Source: Sciurus carolinensis (taxonomy: Eukaryota; Chordata; Mammalia; Rodentia; Sciuridae). From it: 64,000 bases of DNA. Each line of letters begins with the position of its first letter. The stretch's first letter is position 1. The translations under genes were made by a program, and so were the position numbers. The stretch lies in NCBI RefSeq assembly GCF_902686445.1, contig NC_062232.1, positions 91,994,932 to 92,058,931 on the forward strand, in the 5' to 3' direction. Under the pieces are notes generated by a model that made no database searches, was not told the DNA's origin, and saw only the letters and a list, made by a program, of their open reading frames with translations. Of this stretch, positions 43,501-54,830 are shown piece by piece.

Positions 43501-44079
43501 GGCAAGATGAAGCAAAAAGGTCAACAGTGGGAAGGACACTTTCACCATGGCCCCAAGCAAGGAGTTCACCAAGGATTGAATCACAGCAGAAAATTGTGCC
43601 TTTCAAAAACGGTTTATTATCTTCGTTTCAGAGGTGCAGGTGCAATTTGGGTCTCCAGTTGAATCCATGAGAATCTTTAACCCTCTCATCTCCAGGAAAC
43701 CAGTCTTGGTTCTCATCTAAACCCAAAACCCCACTCCAAGAGGGAAACAACATGAGGATTAGGTGACATTCTGATACCCAAGAAGCCAGGGACCTGGATA
43801 ATGCTGGCTGGGTGAGTCGACTGAAGAGTGGATTGTATACCACCTCGGTTACAAGCACAAAGATGTAGCAACGGAAGGAGAGACAGGAAAAAAGATAGAA
43901 TGTAGATCGTATTCAAAATTATAGACGCCCCAACTCATGAAAGTCAATTTCAGTTAGAACAGAAATGAATCTTCTGAGTAGTTCAGATGGCACCCAGCAC
44001 AGTGTGCGAGAGTTCATTCAATGCAATGTGATGGTGATGGTGACTGTCCTTAGTCTCTTTCTTTTCATTTTGATTAAAG
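43501..44079. other. Single-copy-like DNA upstream of the CpG-rich block
   Basis: No nameable repeat. The right end (about 44,046-44,079) is pyrimidine-rich and ends in AG, which could serve as a splice acceptor. Confidence 0.4.
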
Positions 44080-44143
44080 GGTTTCCAAAAATGGGTGCAG
44101 ATGCAAGCTACCAGTGTCCAGAAAGAAGACCGAAGGAAAGCGT
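44080..44143 (+). other. Candidate 64-bp exon with splice-like borders (speculative)
   Basis: A pyrimidine-rich tract (CTTAGTCTCTTTCTTTTCAT) then GATTAAAG precedes 44080, and GTGAGC follows 44143. The segment is open in one frame and contains an ATG at 44091 with A at -3 and G at +4, reading MGADASYQCPERRPKES to the border. I do not recognise the peptide. Its position 150 bp from the CpG-rich block is the only supporting context. It may equally be chance. Confidence 0.2.
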
Positions 44144-44280
44144 GTGAGCACCTTCTCCCCCCCACCCCCAACACCCCAGCCCACACAATCAGGCTTAGGA
44201 GCCTGAAAGGGTTTCACTTCCGCATGGCTGCAGGAACCACAAGTTCCAGCCTAGGTTGGAATTGGAATAATCATAATCAA

Positions 44281-44720
44281 AATACACCCAGATGCTCTCA
44301 CACACCCAGGCGCGCGCGCATCCCCGGGCCATGGGGCGCACGTGAGCCCACACCCCGCGCACCCAACCCTGCCTCTCGCCAGAGCATCCTCAGCAGCTGC
44401 CACAGAAGCAGCCTCCTCCTTTTTTTCCTCCTCCTCCTCCTCCCACCGCCGCCGCTGCTGCTGTGATCTCCTATCCCCTCTCGTCCTCCTTCCTCCCTCA
44501 GTTCCTGCTCCTCCTCCCACCCCCGGCTCCTCCTGTCCAGCAGCGAAGGGCAGAACGCTCGGCAGCAGCTCTCGCTCTTTCGGGCCGGGAAGAGGCTGGA
44601 ACAGGTCTGTGCAAGGGGCGGGGGGGGGGCTTTGTTGCGGGTTGTTGGAGCGCCCGTGGCTCCAAGAACCGCTGGGAGGGGCACCGGGTGGATGGGAGGG
44701 TAGATTATTTCTGTTTTAAG
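44281..44720. promoter_or_regulatory. CpG-rich block: candidate promoter / first exon of an unidentified gene
   Basis: By hand count about 27 CpG in 420 bp (44281-44700), against a near CpG-free background elsewhere. It holds a CGCGCGCG run, CCGCCGCCG, long CCTCCT tracts (44410-44520) and GGGGCGGGG boxes (possible Sp1 sites) near 44615-44630. There is no transposon in it. Such islands normally mark promoters of broadly or neurally expressed genes. A possible donor, AACAG|GTCTGTGC at 44604/44605, would end a plus-strand untranslated exon 1, but the match to consensus is weak. Direction of transcription is not settled. Confidence 0.6.
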
Positions 44721-45864
44721 TCTTGCTTTATGAATAAATGGGAGACACTGGGTGGGAAGGCAGCTCGGTCCCTTTGCCAGCTCGCCTTGCCTCTTGGTTC
44801 ATGGCGAGAGAGCACTGAAGCTGCCTGGACTCCTGCCCCCGCCCATCCCTAAAGCTCTCTTTCTTTGCGCCCCCACTCCCTGCATCCACTTTCCAGAGCT
44901 GAGCTTTCTCTTGTTCTGGGAGCACAGGGATGGGGGCGGGGAGAAATGGATGGAGTCGATCCAGCGGGGCACCTGGGTGCATGGGGCTTTGTTACATACA
45001 ACAAAAACCAGCCCTCACCAGCTTCCAGTTCCAAGCTAGGCTGCTGTCTGCTGGCGGAGCGGGGTGTGGGCCCGGCAGACTAGGGAAGTGAGAGAATGTG
45101 AGGGGGCACTCCCTGTGTGTGACTGGGCATATAGGAATGCAGTGGTGTGTGCCGCGGACGTGGTGCAGATTTTGTATGGGATTCAGTGAGTGTGAGTTGG
45201 AGTGGTGTGCGTGCGTGTGTCTGCACCATAGGGCTGGGCTACTCTTGGCATTATATGTCCTTAGGTCTTATTCCATGCCAAGCCAGACTGCAGCAACACG
45301 CAGGCAGGAGGATCAGGTCCAACCTGTTCTGCCCACGTTGGAAGGGTAACGATGGTTTCAAAGTGATGGAAATCCCCCCAGCTGGGGCAATTACTTAGTA
45401 CTTTTGGATGTGGAATTTTCAACCAGGTTGACCAAGACCTGCTGGACATCTTTATAATTCCCCCCAAAATGTCCAACTTTCTTAGCAGGTTTTCCTCTCT
45501 CAGCCAATGAGAATCCAAAGCTCAAACAGTGATCCCTGCAGTGCCTCCTTCACCCCTTTAATTAATGGATTCTTATGTCTTCCTTACTGCAGTGAAGTTA
45601 GTGGTCTCCTAGGATGTAGCTGTGTGTTTGCACAAAAAAGGATCAAAATAAATACACCTATGTATTAGTTCTGAATTTGCTTTAGAAGGTTTTTTTTTTC
45701 CTCTTGAACCATAAAGCATGAAGTGGTTTGGTTATTTTGTTTTTAATTAAATAAAGAAAAGATCAATAAAATGAACAAAACTGCTAAACCTTCTCTTTGA
45801 CATTTTTATTTGTAATTTTAATAAAATTGCTTTTCAGGGTCCAAAATTGTACAATTAAAGGATA
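44721..45864. other. GC-moderate DNA flanking the CpG block; no gene recognised
   Basis: Above-background GC with scattered CpG to about 45,180 (CCGCGGACGTGG near 45,150), then normal composition. Several overlapping open frames (60-95 codons) exist on both strands but look like composition effects. Could be first-intron regulatory sequence. Confidence 0.4.
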
Positions 45865-46250
45865 CACTAACGTTTATTGTATGCTTGCTATGTGTCAGTA
45901 GTAATGTTAGGTGTTGGAAGTATAGAATGAATAAAACGTCATCTCAGTTCTTAGGGAGTGCAGTCTGGTAAGCAAGATAGAGCATGTAAACAATTAGAAT
46001 AGAGTGTAACAATGGACGGGCAGGGTACTGTGAAAGCATTGAGGGGTTGAGGACGGGTGCCTGGCTCCGGTGGGAATTATGATCAAGGCAGGCTTCATGG
46101 GGAAGGTGACATTTGAGTTGAGTCTTCAGGAATTAATTCACCAGGCGGCTAAGTGGAGAATGGCATCCTAAGTTGAAGGAACAGCATGTATGAAGGCAGA
46201 GAAGTTATAGTTAAGAAAGACTGCAGGGAGTCTGGAAGTATTACTGTCAA
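45865..46250 (-). mobile_element. L2 LINE, minus orientation
   Basis: 'aacgtttattgtatgcttgctatgtgtcag', 'gggagtgcagtctggtaagcaagatagag', 'caaggcaggcttcatggggaaggtgacatttgagttgagtcttcagg', 'gaaggaacagcatgtatgaaggcagagaag'. Typical reverse-complement L2 3' region. Confidence 0.88.
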
Positions 46251-46848
46251 ATTCTCGACAAACCCAGGATGAATCTCTGTGGATTGGAATGATGATTAAT
46301 GGTGAATTCAAAAGGAGCCAGTACTGCAGATTGATAAGGATCGGAACACATCCCCATCTTAAGAAATGTCTAGCTCATTTGTTAATATTAGTGTGTTTTG
46401 CTTTAAGCCAATCTGATATGTGTGAATGGATTTGCGAGGCAAACTAAACGGGCAGTGTTCACATGTAGAATTTGTTGCTTTACAGAGGAATTCACAATCA
46501 GATCATCTTAAATAACACTGACCCGCTGATCTTTACAGTGAATGCGTTTTGTCTAAAAATTCATTAACAGAATTTTTCACATAGCCAGTGGATAAAGATA
46601 GATATACCCACATTACAGGTACTTTTAATACAAGTTACCAATTTCAATGCAGGAATTTCCCCTCATGCTGTGGATGTTTAATAAATACTAAGAGAAAATA
46701 TGAAAAGGATAGCAATAAATATTGAATCGATTTTAATATATAGGCAATGTGTTACTGATTGAATTATCTATAAAATACAAATTAACTAGGACAGGATCTT
46801 CAGGTACTTTTACTGTTTAGGTACTTTTAATCGTGTCACTAGTAATTA
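46251..46848. other. Repeat-free AT-rich stretch
   Basis: About 600 bp with no nameable repeat or frame, some 2 kb from the CpG block. Candidate conserved non-coding sequence, untested. Confidence 0.35.
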
Positions 46849-46857
46849 ACAATAGCA

Positions 46858-47069
46858 ACAGGGCACGTGGTGCACGCCTATAATCCCAGTGGCTCAGGAG
46901 GCTGAGACAGGAGGATCACGAGTTCAAAGACAGCCTGAGCAACTCAGTGAGACTCTGTCTCCAAATAAAATTTTTAAAAAAAGGACTGGGGATGTGGCTG
47001 AGTGGTTAAGCATCTCTGGGTTCAAACCCCAGTACCGAAAAAACCAAATACAAACGAACAAACAAAATC
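46858..47069 (+). mobile_element. B1-dID SINE
   Basis: GCACGTGGTGCACGCCTATA, 'ggctcaggaggctgagacaggaggatcacg', 'agactctgtctccaaataaaat', GGACTGGGGATGTGGCTGAG, 'ctctgggttcaaaccccagtacc'. Flanks acaatagca at 46849-46857 and 47070-47078. Confidence 0.94.
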
Positions 47070-47106
47070 ACAATAGCAGAAGATTTCTGTGGTGTATGTT
47101 AGTTTT

Positions 47107-47249
47107 TTTAAAAAAAATTGTAGTTGTAGATGGACAGAATGCCTTTATTTAATTTATTTATTTATATTAATGTGGAGCTGAGGATCAAACCTAGTGTCTC
47201 ACATGAGCTAGACAAGCACTCTGTCACTGAACTACAGCCCTGGCCCTGA
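47107..47249 (-). mobile_element. Long tRNA-type SINE variant, minus
   Basis: 'ttgtagttgtagatggacagaatgcctttattt', GTGGAGCTGAGGATCAAACC, 'gacaagcactctgtcactgaactacagccc'. Flanks atgttagtttt at 47096-47106 and 47250-47260. Confidence 0.92.
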
Positions 47250-47260
47250 ATGTTAGTTTT

Positions 47261-48084
47261 GAAATGGATACATAATGACTACTCTAATATTCATGCAATT
47301 AAGCTAGAATAAGGGCACCTTTAGAGTCTCCTGTTTTGTTGTGCTAGTGCTAGCTGCATAGGTTGATGAATGGGACTAGGATAGAGGCTAGAGATTGATG
47401 ATGTCTACTGGAAATGCCTGGTGGGTACAAAATTATGCTAGTTAAAATTGTGGGCTCTGAGACTATGGATCAGCATCTTGAACGCCCCCTCCCTCAAAGG
47501 AAGACCAGAAATAACCCTGGGTTCTGTTTGAAAAGAATGCCAGAAAAAGTGGTGGACTTGTATTGACTTGGTTCCTCTTCTGGCCAATGTTCTATGGCAG
47601 AGGAGGTGATGGAGTCCTCTGGTCTCATGAAAGTGCTTTGTTCATGATTGATTCCAAAAGCTATCAGATAGTATCTCTAAAAAACATCCCCCACTGTATC
47701 AGAACTGATCTGTCTTCTGTCCTGACAGTCTAGCTGCCAGACCAGTGCTTCTTGATGTGTGTTCCAAAGAAGACAGAATGCTAATAGTCACCCCTTCATG
47801 CACACACACACATGGAATTTTGTGGTCAAGTTACGTTTGGGAAATTTTTGCTTAAACGGAAACAGGTTTGTTTACTACAGGGCTTCTAAAAACCTCCATG
47901 AGGCTAATGTATAATGTGATTCTCCAGGAGAATAAACTACAGCATTTCTCAGATATTTGTCCACGAAATCTGGTATTTCAACAATCATTTGGCTGGACGG
48001 GTGTTAAGAATATTCTTTGGGCAATGCTGGGCAAGGGCATTCTTCACTTGGTTCAGAGGCTGTCAATATCTTGCTGGTAAACTT
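47261..48084. other. No recognisable feature
   Basis: About 820 bp, single-copy-like. A short CA run near 47,797-47,812. No coding frame of note. Confidence 0.45.
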
Positions 48085-48255
48085 GGATGAAAGATAAACT
48101 TGGATGACTTGCTTTACTTCTCTCACTTCTCTTTCCTCCCCCATCTGTAAAGTAAGACTGATAATAATCATTGCTCTCGCTGACTGTGATGGTGTGATGA
48201 CAACTAAGATAATATCTCTGCAAGTATTTTGAGCTTCTTAGAAGAAGGCTCTATG
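48085..48255 (+). mobile_element. MIR SINE, plus orientation
   Basis: 'gatgacttgctttacttctctcacttctctttcctcccccatctgtaaagtaagactgataataatc', 'gatggtgtgatgacaactaagataat'. Moderately diverged. Confidence 0.75.
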
Positions 48256-49094
48256 TAAACTCAAGGTTATTATGAAAGGGAAGTTAAGAATTAAAGCAAT
48301 TATCCTGATAGTTCAGGCCCAAATCCTGTTTTTCTGCTGAGTTATCAGGCAGACTGCCTCAGTTCTCTGGTTTGCTTTGACTGCAAAGACCTATCCTCAT
48401 TCAACCTTGTGTGACTCAGTTCTCTGGGCTGATTTCCTTTCACATCCTGAAAATTTCAGTGTGGCCTTTAATTTCCTGATTCAGAGTTATCATCAGTACA
48501 GACTTCAGACAAAGTCCATCAATGTGAACACACCCTGCTGACCAGAGAACCCTAGAGGTGGGAATTAAGTTTAGTGGGAAAGTTGTTTTTATCTTTCACA
48601 CTTATTATCTTTCAGAAGCAGTTTTAAAGGCCATCTTGGAAGCTCAGTGCTTCAGGGTTCATCTCTAGTGGCCCCAGTGCCCATTTTGGGTTGGATTCCT
48701 GTTTGTAGGAGTCCATTTCATCAATGCTGAAGCCATCTTTAAGGAAATTTAAAGGCAAAGGAAATGACACTCACAAGACTATTGACCCTTCCTAGTTCCC
48801 TTGAATCCTATAAACTCCCTCAATCTCTTTTCTTTTCAAAGTGCCTTGAAAGGAGAATAGAGCTCTTGAGAATTATGGCTAATAATCATTGCAAACTGAG
48901 TTTGGGGTAGAGTCTCTTGATATGGAGACATTGGAGTTACTGACTCTTGAGTGCTCTGTGCATGAAAGCAGAAAGTTACAATAGGAAGAATTTTTGTTAG
49001 TCACAAAAGAGAACTGGTTTGAGTTTAAGACTATGTGATGCTGGAATGTGAGAGCAAAGTTGTTCTCTGTTTTGGACAACTTAGTGAAGATGTC
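48256..49094. other. No recognisable feature
   Basis: About 840 bp with no nameable repeat and no coding resemblance. Confidence 0.45.
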
Positions 49095-49275
49095 TGCCTA
49101 GGAGGAGAGCTTCACTGAATGGTAGACATTTAAGTGCCTTTACAAGTTCATGTGGTACAAAACTGTTTGGATGAGGAAATGAGGACCAGAGAAATGAAGT
49201 GAAAGCCCAAGGTTACACAGCTACCACCTGACGGAAATCAATGTAATAGCTAAAACTCAGATCTGCTATCTCCTA
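49095..49275 (-). mobile_element. MIR SINE, minus orientation
   Basis: 'gatgaggaaatgaggaccagagaaatgaagtgaaagcccaaggttacacagctaccacctgacgg', 'aaaactcagatctgctatctcc'. Confidence 0.88.
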
Positions 49276-49977
49276 GTGCTCCTCTATTAGAGCCAGTTGC
49301 CTAGTTGTGTACTGCAGGGAGTGTGGGTTGGATCATTCAGTTGGATTTGGAGGTTATTTTCTGAACTGTGTGGGCTTCCATGTGGCAGTTTTAGGAGAGG
49401 GACAGCTTTCTTGTGAAGACCCCAAAGACCACGCTTCTTTCCTTTCCTATCCATTTCTCTTGAGTGTATGATGTTCAGACTCAATAGCCAAGTGGACAGT
49501 TGGAAGTTCAAGGACTCGTTGTTCTGCCCTAGATTCTCAGTGAATGACTCAGTCATCCCAGTCCCTCTACCCTGGTAGTTATTTTTGTGGGCCAAGGACC
49601 CTCTTGAAAGTCTGATGAAAGTTACTGGTAAACTCTCCAGAGAAAGGCCTGAACACACTAACATGTTTATGTAATTTCAGGGCTATTAGGTCCAGAGCAC
49701 CAGTGTGGCTTGTTGGTGGTGTTGGTTCTCAGTCCAGGATCACTTGTAGATCTTCCCTAAATACTAAAGATTCACAGGGGTGAAATCGTCAACCTTAACT
49801 TGGAGGCAATCGGAAATGCTGGGGTGAAGCTTGTACCAAATAGTCTGGTGGGGGGTAGTTAGGTTGGAATTTCTTTAAGATGAAAGAATGAGATTGAATG
49901 CTGAACTTGAATTCAAAATACAAAAGGAATCGAAATGAGCTAACCATGCCCAACATTTTGAAAGAGGACTGACCTGA
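49276..49977. other. No recognisable feature
   Basis: The 125-codon minus frame at 49287-49664 has no family resemblance and no visible splice context. No repeat named. Confidence 0.45.
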
Positions 49978-50168
49978 TCTGGGTGTGGTGGCTCACGACT
50001 AAAATTTCAGCTATTTGGGAGACTGAGGCAGGAGAATCACAAGTTTGAGGCCAGCCTGGGCAACTTACCAAGACTTTGTCTCAAAATTAAAAATATAGAA
50101 AGGGCTGGGGATTGTAGCTCAGTAGTAGAGCATCCCTGGGTTCAATCCCCAGTACCGCAAAAGAAAAG
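49978..50168 (+). mobile_element. B1-dID SINE
   Basis: TCTGGGTGTGGTGGCTCACG, 'gggagactgaggcaggagaatcac', 'ggccagcctgggcaactta', GGGCTGGGGATTGTAGCTCA, 'ccctgggttcaatccccagtaccgc'. The B1 half keeps 'gcctgggcaac', an older subtype. Confidence 0.94.
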
Positions 50169-50689
50169 AGACAGAGTGTGTATCCCGGGTGCAGAAATGG
50201 GGAGAAATCATAGCAGAATGAACCGCAGGAGATTTGGGAGGATGGGCAAGGGGATCTGACCACCACCTGTCCACCATGCCATATTTGAATGAAAGAAAAA
50301 TCCCTTCCTAAGGAATTAGGAACCCTTCTCTTCAGTTTTTCTTTCCCTAGTTCAACCTCTAAGTAGCAAAAGCTCATTACTTTGGGTCTTAGAAGTTGTC
50401 TTAGATGCTGGAACACTTTGTCCTTGGAAAGGACATCTTTAAAGACTGGAGTGGGAGCTGGACATTGTGGGGGAGTGTCACAGTATGCCTTACTTCTTGT
50501 TTCAAAAAAGCATTTTTATTATCAAAAGAACACATGTTCTTTTGTGCCTGTAAAAATAGAGATATGAAGTAGACTGTTCCTGGCTTCTCCAACAGCAATT
50601 CTCCACCATGTTTGCAGTTTAGTATGTATCATTGTGTTCATGTATTAATGAATATCTGTGTGTGTATTAATGTGCATAAAGTAATCAAG
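50169..50689. other. No recognisable feature
   Basis: About 520 bp. The 109-codon minus frame at 50087-50416 is partly SINE-derived. No gene. Confidence 0.45.
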
Positions 50690-51720
50690 GATATGACCAC
50701 ATGCTATGTACTATTCTCCGACATGTTTTTTACTAAACCATGTGCCAGGAGGTCTTTTCTTCTCAGTATATATCTAGCTATTTTCTTCCTTTTAATAACT
50801 GTATAGTATTCCATTATATGGCTGTGACATATTTTCTTTAATCCAACCTTTATTAAAGTTTTATATTATGTCTAGTTTTTATAATGTTAAATATTAGCAC
50901 AGTGTTTCTCCTTTTTTTTTTTTTTTTTTTTTTTTTGCGGTACTGGGGATTGAACCCAGGGCCTTGTGCTTGTGAGGCAAGCACTCTACCAGCTGAGCTA
51001 TCTCCCCAGCCCAGTGTTTCTCCTTGTACATACATCTTGGCATATTGTTTCAAGTGTTTTTGTCATATAAATCCACAGTAGTAAAATTGCTAAACATTTT
51101 GGTTTATACGTCTCTGATTTTAAAAGAACCTGCCAAAGTGGCCCCTGAGAAGGCCATATAAATTTACATTTGTACCAACAATGGCTATTTCTCCATGCTC
51201 TTCCTCACCAATTTCAGATATTATTGATACTGTTAATCTTTGACAACGAGAAGACTGAAAAATGTCCTCTCTTTTCTGTGTTGTTCTTTTTATCTGTTTA
51301 TTGGCTATCTATATTTCTTCTGTGTGACCTCTTTTTCTATTTAGTTGTTCTTTCTTGTTTTGATAACAGAAATCTCTTTATACATTTTGGATAGTAACGT
51401 TTATCTAATATCTATGTTGCAAAAGTATTTAACAGTTTATTGCTTGTCTTTTAACTTTGATTTGAGTGTCTGTCCTTATACTAGAATAGTTATGATTTTT
51501 AAAAATCACAGTTGTCAATCTGTTCCTTTATGAGCACACAGACAATGTCACAACTGAAAATACTTGTGCTACACTGTATACACTTGACTTGTTTCTTCTT
51601 TAAGATAAATTACTAGGATTAGATTTGTTCATTTAACTCTTTTTGTGAATGTTGTGAAATTGCTTTCTAAAATGTTTCCACCAATTTATGCCCTGTCACC
51701 ATGTATGAAAACACATTTTG
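50690..51720 (-). mobile_element. L1 LINE 3' region, minus orientation
   Basis: Reverse-complement late L1: 'aataactgtatagtattccattatatggctgtgac', 'ccaacctttattaaagttttatattatg', 'acctgccaaagtggcccctgag', 'aatttacatttgtaccaacaatggc', 'ctcttcctcaccaatttcagatatt', 'gttctttcttgttttgataacag'. An ID SINE is nested in it. Confidence 0.8.
50914..51011 (-). mobile_element. ID SINE, minus, 14-bp target duplication
   Basis: About 23 T, then GCGGTACTGGGGATTGAACC, 'aggcaagcactctaccagctgagctatctccccagcc'. Flanks cagtgtttctcctt at 50900-50913 and 51012-51025, identical. Recent. Confidence 0.95.
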
Positions 51721-53225
51721 GCCCTCCCCTTCATGTCTTCTGATAGTTCAGGTTGGGATTCTAAATTACATACCAGGCAGGAATTCATATTAGACACCAT
51801 TAAAAGTTGGAAGCAGAAATACCTAACTATACATACAACACATGTACTACATATTTCACGTCCAGTTGTTTAAATAAACATGCCTTTAAATTCATTTCCA
51901 ACTAGAACTGTGTCAAAAGCATTTTCCAACATCAAATCCCTATAAATTCACTGTGAAATGAATGGCCATTTAGGGTCATCTCTGCTGGCAATAGCCAAAG
52001 CAGAAAGCAATGACAAATTAACTTTAGAACTCTACCTTGTCTTAAGAAACTTGGAGAAGGCTACTGTTGCACCTTCACTCACCTCTGAGGTTAGCAAGAT
52101 TGGTTCCAGAGTTTTCTGGAGGCTGAGTATTGAATAGGAATCAACTTTTAACTTGGCTCCCTGCAATGAGGACAAGTTTGAGATTCTCCTGTGAGAAGTG
52201 ATGCTAACAGAAATAAACAGTGATGTCACTTTCTGCAAAGGGAATAGTGGCAAACAGGTACAGGTGTGGCTTTTCCCCTCATTCTGCCTGGGCTTGCTTC
52301 ATCTTCTTTTTTTTTCTGCCAGCATCCAGAAATGGTCAAAGGGATTTTGGTGTTTGCTGTAGACTAACGGTAGGATTTATGGATCAGGAGAAGATGGAAA
52401 TCAGAGTGATAGTTTATGTGTTTAAGAGTATCTTTTATGTGAAGAGCACAGTAGCAACCTTAAAATCCCTTGGGGATGACAGAGCAACGGGAGAGCATGA
52501 AAGAATGGTGACAGTTTTTGCTTGCTCATTTTGCAGATGGAGAACACATCTGAAAAGGAAAAATGCTCTGAGTTGAACATTAAGGAGAAAGGCTCCTGAC
52601 ATAATCCACTAACACTTGCTAGCTCACCATTAGCTAGCAACTTCTCTCCTATAAGGATGGATAGGGGTGCCTTTAAAGTGAAGCCTTCTCATTTGATAGA
52701 TTTAAAAATGCCCTTCGTACTTATCTATCATTCACTTTACTATTGTAGTACTGGTATAACCCACCCCTGGAATGCTTCTCAGCTGTGTGAAGATTGGTGG
52801 GTTATTATTCCCAAAGGAATGTTTCGAATTACTTGAACTATTGACAATTATGATTGTGGTTTCCCACTTACCTCAAAATCTTGATATTTGGCAAATGGCT
52901 TTAGATTGTATCTAATATATAAATTTTTTTCTTTTAAGATTTTGGACTGGAGTAAGGATAGCTCACTGGAGAACTGATGGCCAGATAATATTAATAAGTA
53001 TTAATCTTTGCTGTGTTTTTAGTTGTTAAGCTAATGAATGTTCTATTTAAAGAAAATGTCCTGTTTTCTTCAATGCTGAATGATTTAAAACTTAAACATG
53101 ATAGCCATAAATATGATTTGTACATGTAAGTCATATGATACATTTCTCCATTATAATGATTACAAGGGGACTGGTATTTTTTTTTTTTTAAATCTGTGTT
53201 AGGTTCTTTCAGTAGAACTGAGGAA
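51721..53225. other. No recognisable feature
   Basis: About 1.5 kb with no nameable repeat. The 118-codon plus frame at 52220-52576 and the opposed frames at 52032-52253 and 52422-52640 lack family resemblance. Confidence 0.45.
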
Positions 53226-53227
53226 TG

Positions 53228-53230
<3 letters not shown>

Positions 53231-53266
<36 letters not shown>
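53231..53266. repeat. (GT)n microsatellite
   Basis: About 17 GT units. On the minus strand they encode Thr-His repeats in a chance frame (52991-53275). Confidence 0.95.
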
Positions 53267-53269
<3 letters not shown>

Positions 53270-53429
53270 TTCCATAATGAATTATTCTGTGAAGGTAAAA
53301 TGACTTTTAATGCTGACTAGAACCAGGAAAGGGCATCTGTTTTTATACATAACCCAAAAAGGAAAATCTCAGTAGCAAATAGACAAAGATTGTTGGTAAA
53401 CGGATCTTACACTGAATTGCAAGGCCCAA

Positions 53430-53545
53430 GTCTTAGGTTCTGGTCCTGGTTTTGCTCAACATTAGCTGTGTGACCTTAAATAAGTGCTTCAATGTCTCTG
53501 AGCTTCAGATTTTTCACACATAAAATGAGAGCAATAGTTAGGAAG
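53430..53545 (+). mobile_element. MIR SINE, plus orientation
   Basis: 'gtcttaggttctggtcctggttttgctcaacattagctgtgtgaccttaaataagtgc', 'gagcttcagatttttcacacataaaatgagagcaatag'. Confidence 0.88.
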
Positions 53546-53599
53546 AGATGATCTATATTGTAGTTCTTCCATTTAAAAAAAAAATTGTCATTTCCAAAG

Positions 53600-53745
53600 T
53601 CAAAGCTTACTTTGTGACAGAATCACTTGGGTGCACTTTTCCAACCAAACTAAATCTGAAACTCCAACAGGAGACCCAGGAAATCTACTTGTTAGCTAGC
53701 TTCTTAGGTGACTCTAGAGAAGATTGTAACTCCCATCTGAGGTAA
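53600..53745 (+). mobile_element. MER5-like hAT DNA transposon fossil
   Basis: 'gacagaatcacttgggtgcac', 'ctaaatctgaaactcc', 'ggagacccaggaaatctacttgttagc', 'cttaggtgactct' follow the MER5 order (a non-autonomous hAT-Charlie family). Old and diverged. Confidence 0.5.
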
Positions 53746-54475
53746 CTTTCAGGAGGCAAGATCTCCTGGGCTTTCTGACCTGAGGGAATGAAACCATTTT
53801 CCAGAGGGTGTAGGTCCTGGCCTCTCTATTGCTGTGGCTTAAAAACCTATGAAACTACACTTGAGGAGAGTGGGTTTTGATCTAGTTTCCTGGGGCTGGT
53901 TTATGCAGAGGTTAGTGAAGAGCAGAGTGTTCTTTTTAATAAGAGCAAGTTTGGAGGAACACACTGACTGATAATGAGCGTATTTTATTTTTTTGGCACA
54001 AAACCTTCAGTAGAGGCATTACTGAGAAAGGACAAAGCAATATCCAGAACTCTTAGATCCTCTCAGCCTAAGCCGCTCCTTTGATTCTCATTTCAAGCTT
54101 CTATTTCCTTTTTTGATTTGTAAAACTTTGGTTATTCTTCCCTTCATTAGTCTCCATCCTTTTACATGCCCTAAACTCCCACAATCTCCATCACAGTTTA
54201 AATAACTTCTCCCCACTCATCACCCCCTCCCTGGTCACACCACTGATTTTGATTCTTTCAGCCTTAGGCACCTTCTCAATACCATCCCCCCCTCTAAATG
54301 CCGGAAGGAAGGAGTCAGCACCAAAGGGTACCCATTTGTCCTAATGATTTCCCTGTGCTCCAGTTCTCAGCTCTTCGCTTCATTACAGGGGAAGCTGGAC
54401 AGGGGAAGCTGGAACTTGGAAAATGTTTCTCCAAGGCAAACTTTCAGAGACAGTTGAGTCTTCCTTTTTATATCT
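53746..54475. other. No recognisable feature
   Basis: About 730 bp, no coding frame or named repeat. A 14-bp direct repeat (aggggaagctggac, near 54,387-54,412) lies in it. Confidence 0.45.
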
Positions 54476-54830
54476 AGCTACCATTTGTTGAGCATTTGCT
54501 GTGTTCTAGGTACTGCTCAACTCTGTCTGTCTTCACAACTCTACTGAGTTGATGCTATTAACATTACCGTTTTATTTTTATTTTTTATTTATTTATTTAC
54601 TTATTTATTTTTGCGGTGCTGGGGATTGAACACAGGGCCTTGTGCTTGTAAGGCAAGCACTCTACCAACTGAGCTATCTCCCCAGCCCCAACATTACTGT
54701 TTTATAGAGGAGGTAAACGGGGCTCGTAGCAGCCAAGTGACTCGCACAAGTTCTCTCAGATGGTGAGTGGCAAAGTGAGTCAATCTGGTCCTGGGGATGA
54801 TTAAACTGTGTTCTGCCATTAGAGGCTGCC
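54476..54830 (-). mobile_element. MIR SINE split by an ID SINE, minus
   Basis: Left: 'agctaccatttgttgagcatttgctgtgttctaggtactgc', 'gttgatgctattaacattaccg'. Right: 'ttttatagaggaggtaaacggggc', 'agccaagtgactcgcacaag', 'agatggtgagtggcaaagtgagtcaatctgg'. One continuous MIR after removing the ID. Confidence 0.9.
54576..54689 (-). mobile_element. ID SINE with (TTTA)n tail, minus
   Basis: Tail of TTTATTTATTTACTTATT type, then GCGGTGCTGGGGATTGAACA, 'aggcaagcactctaccaactgagctatctccccagcccc'. Flanks aacattaccgttttat (54560-54575) and aacattactgttttat (54690-54705), one mismatch. Confidence 0.95.

Noticed and set aside
44095..44852. Pro/Ser/Arg-rich open frames (123-129 codons) on both strands in the CpG block
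   Set aside because: GC-rich, stop-poor composition gives long frames on both strands; the peptides are low-complexity and unrecognisable, more like untranslated leader sequence.
52991..53275. Thr-His repeat protein, minus strand
   Set aside because: Frame through a (GT)n microsatellite.
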